The notes under the pieces are model-generated. The model made no database searches. It was given only the letters and a program-made list of their open reading frames with translations, and had not been told where the DNA came from. The position numbers were made by a program, and so were the translations under genes. A stretch of DNA of 20,507 bases from Bacteroidota bacterium (GTDB taxonomy: Bacteria > Bacteroidota > Rhodothermia > Rhodothermales > UBA10348): assembly GCA_004356385.1 (NCBI GenBank), contig SMXL01000068.1, positions 1 through 20,507 of the forward strand, in the 5' to 3' direction. Every line of letters starts with the position of its first letter. The stretch's first letter is position 1. Shown piece by piece: positions 14,795 through 20,507 of the stretch.

Positions 14795-15922
14795 TTACCC
14801 AAACGCGAAATTCGTGAATGTCTGCTCGGAAGTCTTTAGAAACCGGCTGGACTCGGCCTGGAACTTAGTATATGCCTCATACATCCCGCGATACATCGAA
14901 TCCGCTTTAACGGCTTCTTCCTGTAGTTCCGTCGAAATTTTCTTCGCCTCTATCATGATGTCGTCAGGGAACGGATGCAATTGGACGCCTGCTTCCAGCA
15001 GGCGCGTCAGCGCCGGTGGATTCCGGGCGTCGTATTTGGACATCATATCTACATTCGCTTCGGCAGCTGCCGCTTCGAGCGCGGCCTGATAGTCCGATGG
15101 AAGCTTTGCAAACGCATCCCGGTTTATGTAGAAGCTGAGTCCTGGACCCGGTTCCCACCAACCCGGATAGTAGTAGTGTTTGGCCACCTGGTAGAACCCC
15201 AGTTTTTCATCGTCATACGGTCCGCTCCATTCGGTGGCATCAAGGGCGCCGCGCTCAAGCGCAGTGTATATGTCTCCTGCAGCGAGCACCTGAACCGTTA
15301 CACCCATCGCGTCCATCACCTTACCACCAAGACCCGGGATGCGCATTTTTATACCGCGAAGATCGGACAACGAATTGATTTCTCGTCGGAACCACCCGCC
15401 CATCTGAACGCCCGTATTCCCGCCCGGATAGTTGATCATATTGTGGTCGGCGAACAGAGGTCGGAGGTGTTCCATTCCGTCACCGTGATACAGCCACGCA
15501 TTCAATTGTCGAGCCGTCAGTCCGAACGGAATCGTACAATCGAACGCGAACGCTTCATTGATCCCGATGTAGTAATAACTGGCTGAATGTCCGATCGCGA
15601 CGGTTCCTTTTTGTACCGAATCAAAGACCTGATCGAACGGGACCAGCTCATTGGCGGGAAACGATCGGATTGTGAACCGACCATCTGTAAGCGAAGAGAC
15701 CCGATCTGCGAGTACTTCAGCAGCACCATATATCGTATCCAACGATCTGGGAAAGCTGGAAACCAGACGCCAACGGACGCGCGGACGCGTTTGCACGGCT
15801 GCGGCGCCCGATTTGGTACCCGATTCATCACTGGATGAACCGCACGCGCTGAGTACGGTCCCACCGACGGTGCCCCCCACAACTCCTGCCGTCGCTTTTC
15901 GAACAAATTCTCGTCTCTTCAT
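14795..15922 (-). CDS. TRAP transporter solute-binding protein, TakP-like (2-oxoacid type)
   Basis: This 375-aa protein captures the substrate outside the cytoplasmic membrane and hands it to the DctQM subunits. The N-terminus has a twin-arginine motif (Arg3-Arg4, RREFVRK) and a lipobox LSAC ending at Cys27, so it may be Tat-exported and lipid-anchored. The mature part matches the TakP branch: GGNTGVQMGGWF (167-178, with Gln173), MRIPGLGGKVM (193-203, Arg194 expected to hold the substrate carboxylate), ATEWSGPYDDEKLGFY (229-244, with Glu231 and Trp232), and YYYPGWWEPGPGLSFYINR (250-268). In the structure known for TakP the equivalent Gln, Glu and Trp help bind sodium and a 2-oxoacid such as pyruvate. 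Specificity here is inferred. The gene lies between an SDR (63 bases upstream) and the LOG gene, away from the permease genes. Confidence 0.93.
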   Translation of the reverse strand: MKRREFVRKATAGVVGGTVGGTVLSACGSSSDESGTKSGAAAVQTRPRVRWRLVSSFPRSLDTIYGAAEVLADRVSSLTDGRFTIRSFPANELVPFDQVFDSVQKGTVAIGHSASYYYIGINEAFAFDCTIPFGLTARQLNAWLYHGDGMEHLRPLFADHNMINYPGGNTGVQMGGWFRREINSLSDLRGIKMRIPGLGGKVMDAMGVTVQVLAAGDIYTALERGALDATEWSGPYDDEKLGFYQVAKHYYYPGWWEPGPGLSFYINRDAFAKLPSDYQAALEAAAAEANVDMMSKYDARNPPALTRLLEAGVQLHPFPDDIMIEAKKISTELQEEAVKADSMYRGMYEAYTKFQAESSRFLKTSEQTFTNFAFG

Positions 15923-15985
15923 CTCACTGCCTGTCTGGTCATATGCGTTGGCTCGTCGAAGATAATAAGGCCGAGTGGCTGCATA

Positions 15986-16705
15986 TCAACCATTGACGCG
16001 AAGAGGGCGCATCGCCACTTCGGATACCAGGTAGTTGTCTGATGTCTCGAGAACATGGATGAGGCTCGACGTGACGTCTTCAGGGGTCATCGCATAGCTG
16101 GATATATCCACCCCGGCGGTTTCGAAAAAGTCGGTTTGGATGGAGCCCGGGTACAGGCAACTCACTTTGATACCCTCGTCGCGAACTTCTTTCATCAGCG
16201 CTTCCGAAAAGCCTTTCAGGCCAAACTTGGTTGCGTTGTATGCGCTGATTTGGGGATTCCCGACCAGTCCCGCCACGGAACAGATATTTACAATGTGTCC
16301 TCCAAATCCTGTTTCCTTATTGTGGTTCTTCATGGCTGGCAATACGGCTTTTGTGCACAAAAAGACGCCGCGCAAGTTGGTGGCCATTTGTACGTCCCAA
16401 TCCTCGACTGATAGATCTTCCAGCAGTCCGAAACGACCGAGTCCGGCGTTGTTGACTAACACGTCCAGGCGATCCGACTGACTCGAGATCGACTCGAATG
16501 CGTTTCCAACCTGTTCCTCGTCCGATACATCACATTCAATACCACGAAAATTCGGTCCGAGTCGGTCAGCGAGTTCTTCCAGTTTCTCAAGCCGTCTCGC
16601 AAGACCAAACACGGTGGCACCTTTTTCGATCAATGCTTTGGAGAAATCACGGCCAAGGCCCGCCGAGGCTCCGGTTATTATCGCAGTTTTTCCTTCAAGA
16701 ACCAT
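15986..16705 (-). CDS. SDR family NAD(P)-dependent oxidoreductase
   Basis: This 239-aa protein is a classical short-chain dehydrogenase/reductase. It has the nucleotide-binding TGASAGLG (11-18), DV at 59-60, NNAG (85-88), the catalytic set Ser143, Tyr156 and Lys160 (YNATK), and the PG turn at 186-187. The C-terminus EVAMRPLRV fits the subgroup that includes 3-ketoacyl reductase-like and YdfG-like enzymes. The Arg37-Arg38 after the second strand favours NADP(H) over NAD(H). The substrate is unknown. It heads the leftward group SDR, TRAP binding protein, LOG protein, so it may act on the imported compound. Confidence 0.92.
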   Translation of the reverse strand: MVLEGKTAIITGASAGLGRDFSKALIEKGATVFGLARRLEKLEELADRLGPNFRGIECDVSDEEQVGNAFESISSQSDRLDVLVNNAGLGRFGLLEDLSVEDWDVQMATNLRGVFLCTKAVLPAMKNHNKETGFGGHIVNICSVAGLVGNPQISAYNATKFGLKGFSEALMKEVRDEGIKVSCLYPGSIQTDFFETAGVDISSYAMTPEDVTSSLIHVLETSDNYLVSEVAMRPLRVNG

Positions 16706-16802
16706 ATTTCTTGGGTATAAGATGGACGGATGAAGCTACGCACAGACGGCCAATAGACGAAGAACCTATATTGTTTCGGAGTCGGAATATCGAGAGTTTC
16801 GG

Positions 16803-17579
16803 ATGGCCAATCCAGTGAATCCCGAAGAGGTTGATCAGATCGTGGGCGAATTGCTTCGGCGCGGCGAACGGGCGCGTTGGGAAGAAGCGATGATCAACCG
16901 GTTTGGACCGGGTCACATCGCCTCGACCCTCGAAGAGCTGTTACTGCCAGAGCGAAGAAATCGGATCGAAGACGTGTTGTCAGCGCGGTCCGAGACCGTG
17001 GCCACTGTTGTGGAGGGCGTGCTAAATACGGGCAACGTCAGTGCCGTAATGAGAACCGCCGAAGCTCTGGGTTTTCATTTATTCCACGCAATCACCAATT
17101 CCCAACCTTTCAAGCAGTCGACCCGAACGACACAAGGAGCTCACAAGTGGCTCGATATCCATGAATGGGATTCAGCAGCCGGGTGCGCGAAATTTCTGAA
17201 AGATCACGGCTACAGCATCGTCGTAACTCATCTCGACGAAGCAGCCGAACCCATCGAGACCGTTGATTTCCGAAAGAAAACAGCTCTCGTTTTTGGAAAC
17301 GAACTCTCGGGAGTTTCCCAACAGATGCTCGAGCTTGCTGACTCGACCTGTGTCCTACCCGTCGCGGGATTCGTCCAGAGTTACAATATTTCGGTTGCCG
17401 CGGCCATCGCACTGCACGTCGCATTCAGTTCACGCGTCCAGCATCTGGGTAATAACGGCGATTTGACATCAGATCAGACAGAGCGGCTTCGGGCCATTTA
17501 CTTCCTTCGCGCTACAGATCTCGACACCGAGCGCGCAGAAGAATTACTCGAGCGACCCGTTGCGAAGCGCAAAAGGTAA
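16803..17579 (+). CDS. TrmH/SpoU family RNA 2'-O-methyltransferase
   Basis: This SPOUT-fold enzyme uses S-adenosylmethionine to methylate a ribose 2'-OH in tRNA or rRNA. The 258-aa product shows motif 1 NTGNVSAVMRTAEALG (75-90, with Arg84 at the catalytic position), motif 2 LVFGNELSGVS (162-172), and motif 3 VLPVAGFVQSYNISVAAAIAL (split over 184-204), which makes the knot. An upstream segment LLLPERRNRIEDVLSARS (46-63) and a C-terminal helix after residue 225 resemble the TrmH (Gm18 tRNA) subgroup, but the first 40 residues are extra. Target RNA cannot be fixed from sequence. It diverges from the SDR gene across 97 bases and converges on the ABC module. Confidence 0.92.
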   Translation: MANPVNPEEVDQIVGELLRRGERARWEEAMINRFGPGHIASTLEELLLPERRNRIEDVLSARSETVATVVEGVLNTGNVSAVMRTAEALGFHLFHAITNSQPFKQSTRTTQGAHKWLDIHEWDSAAGCAKFLKDHGYSIVVTHLDEAAEPIETVDFRKKTALVFGNELSGVSQQMLELADSTCVLPVAGFVQSYNISVAAAIALHVAFSSRVQHLGNNGDLTSDQTERLRAIYFLRATDLDTERAEELLERPVAKRKR

Positions 17580-17611
17580 CGGTACCGGTCGTCATCGCGG
17601 TTCCACACCAG

Positions 17612-17628
17612 CCAACACCAGCCGTTGG
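17612..17628. terminator. Short hairpin between convergent trmH-like and ABC ATPase genes
   Basis: CCAAC and GTTGG form a 5-bp stem around 7 bases in the 54-base gap between convergent genes. The gap also has two near-identical ACCAGCC copies. The stem is short and lacks a T-tract, so this is only a weak candidate. Confidence 0.2.
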
Positions 17629-17633
17629 GCCTG

Positions 17634-18335
17634 TCACACACCAACCGCTTCAGCCTTCGTCTTAGCCGTGTCCGATTCGACTCGCCCGTCCAACAATTGA
17701 ATGACTCGCTTGCCGTATGTGGCCCAACGATCCGAGTGTGTAACCTGTATGATGGTGACGCCATCCTCCTCGTTCAGTCGTTTGAACCAATCCATGACGA
17801 CTACCCCTTGACTTGTATGGAGGTTGCCGGTCGGTTCGTCCGCTAATATCAATTTAGGCTGCATGATTAGAGCCCTGGCCACACCAACCTGTTGCTGCTG
17901 ACCGCCCGAGAGCTGGCTCGGGAAGAGGTCCTTCTTTGCCACGATGCTGAATCGGTCCAACTGTTCGGCCACCATGCTCTTCCGCTCCCCACCCTTAATT
18001 TTCTTATAGAGAAGGGGGGTTTCGAGGTTTTCGTAGACCGTCAGGTCGTCAATCAAATGGTACGCCTGAAATACAAATCCGATATACTCCCGGTGGAGCT
18101 CTGTGCGCTTGCGTTCCCTGAATTTGTGAACCGGTTTGTCGAAGAAATAGTACGCACCGGTGGTGGGCTCGTCGAGCATCCCCAGGATGTGGAGCAAGGT
18201 CGATTTACCCGAGCCGGACGGCCCCATGATCGTCAGAAATTCGCCCTCCTCCACCTCTATGTTAATATCTCTAAGAACAAAGCTTCTATTGAAGCCATGT
18301 AGATACGACTTGCTGATTTTTTCCAGTCTGATCAT
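17634..18335 (-). CDS. ABC transporter ATP-binding protein (MacB/LolD type)
   Basis: This 233-aa ATPase belongs to the family that drives FtsX-type permeases, which move lipoproteins, peptides or act mechanically across the periplasm without ordinary import. It has Walker A GPSGSGKST (38-46), the Q-loop with Gln90 (FVFQAYHLID), the signature LSGGQ (142-146), Walker B LILADE (162-167) and the switch His200 (VTHSD). After the signature it reads QQQV where relatives usually have QQRV, then GVARAL where AIARAL is usual. It lies 78 bases downstream of the permease gene on the same strand, so the two should form one transporter. The cargo is unknown. Confidence 0.95.
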   Translation of the reverse strand: MIRLEKISKSYLHGFNRSFVLRDINIEVEEGEFLTIMGPSGSGKSTLLHILGMLDEPTTGAYYFFDKPVHKFRERKRTELHREYIGFVFQAYHLIDDLTVYENLETPLLYKKIKGGERKSMVAEQLDRFSIVAKKDLFPSQLSGGQQQQVGVARALIMQPKLILADEPTGNLHTSQGVVVMDWFKRLNEEDGVTIIQVTHSDRWATYGKRVIQLLDGRVESDTAKTKAEAVGV

Positions 18336-18413
18336 GGCGATTTCGAAATGGCGTCGTTCGAATGATTGAAGGATAATAATACGGTTCGAAAGTTACCGAG
18401 TCCTGACCGTCCT

Positions 18414-20507
18414 CTATTCATGATGCAGGGCGTCGACAGGATTGGCGGTGGCAGCACGTACCGTCTGAAAGGAAACCGTCGCAAGTGAAATAACGAGCGC
18501 CAGCAGCCCAACCACAAGGAGTGTCCAAAAGCTAAAATCGATTCGATAAACGAATGTATCCAGCCATTTCTGCATGGCAAAAAAGGCGAATGGAGCGGCG
18601 ATCACGAAGGCTATTAACACATAGATCGCGAACTCGCGGGAGAGCATGATGACTACGCTGTTGATGGATGCGCCCAGCGCTTTTCGAATGCCTATTTCTT
18701 TCGTCCGTTGCTCTGCAGAAAATGAAGCTAAACCAAATAAGCCTAGACAGGCAATGATTATCGCAAGCGCCGCAAATACCCCAAACATGGTACCCAGCTG
18801 TTGATCTGAAGCATATAATTGAGCCACATCGTCGTCGAGGTACGTGAACTGATACACGTAGGCCGGATAAAGGTCGTTCCAAATCTCTTGTACGCTCGCG
18901 ATCGCTTCAGACGTTCGACCCGCTCGAGTTCGAACCAACAGGTAGAAATAAGCCTGTTGATTGAAGATGGTAATAACCGTCGGCTCGATCGTGCTGTGAA
19001 GTGATTCGGAGTGAAAATTCTTCACGACGCCGACAATCGGTCCTATCAGGCCTCGACCCCAATCAATCCTTTGGCCAATAGCGTTTTCGGCGGATGGCCA
19101 TCCCAGTGTTTTGACGCCTTCCTCGTTGAGGATGAACGCACCGAGAGAATCAGCCGGAAAGTCCCGGGAATGTGATCGCCCTGCAATGACTTCCATCCCC
19201 ATCGTTTCAATGAAATCATAGTCGACCATGAAAGATTGAGCAAATGTCTGTTCATCCGGTGCCGCGCTTTCGGGCCGGATAAACTGACGCTGAATAAGGA
19301 ATCCCGGGGCGCTCGATGATGCCGAGGCGCTGGTAACCGACGGTAGTGCTGCCACCCGTTCTCTGAGTGCTTGATAGTCATTTCGGATCTGGGGATCCGA
19401 TAATTCCACTACAATGACATCCTCTGTTTCAAATCCCAATTCCTTGTTATGGGTGAATTCCAACTGCTGGAAGACGACCGCCGTCGCTGCGATGAGCACG
19501 ATCGAAGTCGCAAATTGAAAAACAACCAATACCTGTCGAACCCGTATCGATCCAACCGATCGTCCGGATGATCCCTTCAGTACTGCCACCGGGCGGAAAG
19601 ACGACAGAAAAAGGGCCGGGTAACTACCGGAAACGATCCCGCAGACGATCACAATTGCGACGACGACGCCGATCGAGGGGAGGAGGCCCGCCGACAACAG
19701 AGACAGGCTTTTTCCCGTGAGCGTATTAAAACTAGGTAGAATGACGAAGAGGAATAGAACGGACAGCACGACAGCCAGGCTTGCAAGGACCGTCGATTCA
19801 CCCAGGAACTGGGCAATTAGTTGCCGTCTGTTCGCGCCAAGTACTTTTCGCATGCCTACTTCCCGCGCTCGTCCCGCCGATCGCGCAGTTGCCAGATTCA
19901 TGTAATTGATACAGGCCAGAATCAGGAAAAAGAAGGCGATCGCTGATAGAGTAACCACGTTTCCAAGATTCCCATTTGCTAGAATCTCATTGTCCATGTG
20001 GGATTTCAGGTGGATGCTGGTGAGCGGCTGCAAGACGGGTTCGTATGTGACCCCGATCGCCTGCAAGATCTGCGCGGACGTGTTCTGGATGTACTCGTCT
20101 ATCTTTGCTCGTACTTCTTCGGGATCCGCTCCAGGTGACAACAACAGGTAAGTATAAATCTGAATCGTAAGCGGTCGTGTCAGAAAATTGGCTCCATAGA
20201 TCGGTGTTCGGAGAGAGGAAAGAGAGGCAACAAAGTCTGCTTTGAAATGAGACTGGACCGGGACATCTTTAATGATTCCCGTCACTGTAAAATCATATAG
20301 ATCGTCAAGTTTTAACAGTTTTCCAACCGGGTCTTCCGTCCCGAAATATTTTTCGGCCATGGTCTCTGAGATGATGACCGAAAACGGGACGGCAAGAATA
20401 TCGTCCGGAGAGCCCTGAACGAGCTGAAAATCAAACACATCCAGGACCGTCGAATCCGCGAAGATGAATCCTTTCTCGAAAAACTTGCGATTATCATACG
20501 ATACCAA
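18414..20507 (-). CDS. ABC transporter permease with two FtsX domains (partial, N-terminus outside window)
   Basis: At least 697 residues are visible; the true start lies beyond the right edge, so the first membrane helix and part of the first periplasmic domain are missing. In order I see a MacB-like periplasmic domain (to about 170), the first FtsX domain (helices about 185-205, 235-258, 278-300), a further helix at about 325-348, a second periplasmic domain (about 350-565), and the second FtsX domain (helices about 572-597, 625-645, 660-680). The coupling-helix motifs REVGMRKVLGA (215-225) and KEIGIRKALGA (603-613) contact the ATPase. This roughly 800-aa two-domain type is very common in Bacteroidota-like genomes. 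Its substrate is unknown. Confidence 0.93.
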   Translation of the reverse strand: MVSYDNRKFFEKGFIFADSTVLDVFDFQLVQGSPDDILAVPFSVIISETMAEKYFGTEDPVGKLLKLDDLYDFTVTGIIKDVPVQSHFKADFVASLSSLRTPIYGANFLTRPLTIQIYTYLLLSPGADPEEVRAKIDEYIQNTSAQILQAIGVTYEPVLQPLTSIHLKSHMDNEILANGNLGNVVTLSAIAFFFLILACINYMNLATARSAGRAREVGMRKVLGANRRQLIAQFLGESTVLASLAVVLSVLFLFVILPSFNTLTGKSLSLLSAGLLPSIGVVVAIVIVCGIVSGSYPALFLSSFRPVAVLKGSSGRSVGSIRVRQVLVVFQFATSIVLIAATAVVFQQLEFTHNKELGFETEDVIVVELSDPQIRNDYQALRERVAALPSVTSASASSSAPGFLIQRQFIRPESAAPDEQTFAQSFMVDYDFIETMGMEVIAGRSHSRDFPADSLGAFILNEEGVKTLGWPSAENAIGQRIDWGRGLIGPIVGVVKNFHSESLHSTIEPTVITIFNQQAYFYLLVRTRAGRTSEAIASVQEIWNDLYPAYVYQFTYLDDDVAQLYASDQQLGTMFGVFAALAIIIACLGLFGLASFSAEQRTKEIGIRKALGASINSVVIMLSREFAIYVLIAFVIAAPFAFFAMQKWLDTFVYRIDFSFWTLLVVGLLALVISLATVSFQTVRAATANPVDALHHE

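Noticed and set aside
14975..15586. 203-aa plus-strand frame inside the TRAP binding-protein gene
   Set aside because: It is antisense to strongly conserved TakP-like motifs; no independent support.
17617..17623. Repeated ACCAGCC in the trmH-ABC gap as a repeat array or CRISPR
   Set aside because: Only two short copies are present, with no regular spacing or further units.

Overview
The window is about 20.5 kb of dense bacterial chromosome with moderate GC. It carries 19 protein-coding genes I can support; no tRNA, rRNA, insertion sequence or CRISPR array was seen. The gene content points to an uncultured, probably marine or aerobic member of the Bacteroidota/Rhodothermota/Balneolota group. 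The supporting features are two-FtsX-domain ABC permeases of the MacB type, secreted LVIVD-type proteins whose predicted mature chains begin with Gln, very weak Shine-Dalgarno sequences, and a RoxA-type oxygenase. This assignment is inference; no marker gene settles it.

Positions 1-3072 (minus strand) hold three tandem paralogous secreted beta-propeller-like proteins, the leftmost cut by the window edge. Two are complete (462 and 463 aa). They share a set of histidines and a C-terminal tryptophan-rich motif. This is the least understood part of the window. After a divergent 266 bp gap, positions 3339-6992 (plus strand) carry a compact run of six genes. They encode a small membrane protein, a cyclophilin lipoprotein, a DUF4287/DUF5655 protein whose start overlaps the cyclophilin stop, a membrane-anchored DJ-1/PfpI protein, a 58-aa zinc-ribbon membrane protein, and a RoxA/YcfD-like JmjC protein hydroxylase.

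Citrate synthase (7205-8479, minus) converges on that run and diverges from a DNA-maintenance pair: a uracil-DNA glycosylase superfamily protein and the RarA/MgsA AAA+ ATPase. Next come the two membrane subunits of a TRAP transporter (10927-12797, plus). Their likely solute-binding partner, a TakP-like 2-oxoacid type, lies 2 kb away on the opposite strand (14795-15922), between an SDR oxidoreductase and a LOG-family phosphoribohydrolase. An alpha/beta hydrolase and an Lrp/AsnC regulator sit between the two parts of the transporter.

The right end has a TrmH/SpoU RNA 2'-O-methyltransferase (plus) converging on an ABC export-type module. That module is an ATPase preceded by a large permease whose N-terminus runs off the window. 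Inverted repeats occur at most convergent gene ends, but none has a strong T-tract.

Most of the window is housekeeping or ordinary accessory content. The parts most worth a second look are the three-paralog propeller operon, the membrane-linked run at 3339-5822, and the split TRAP locus.
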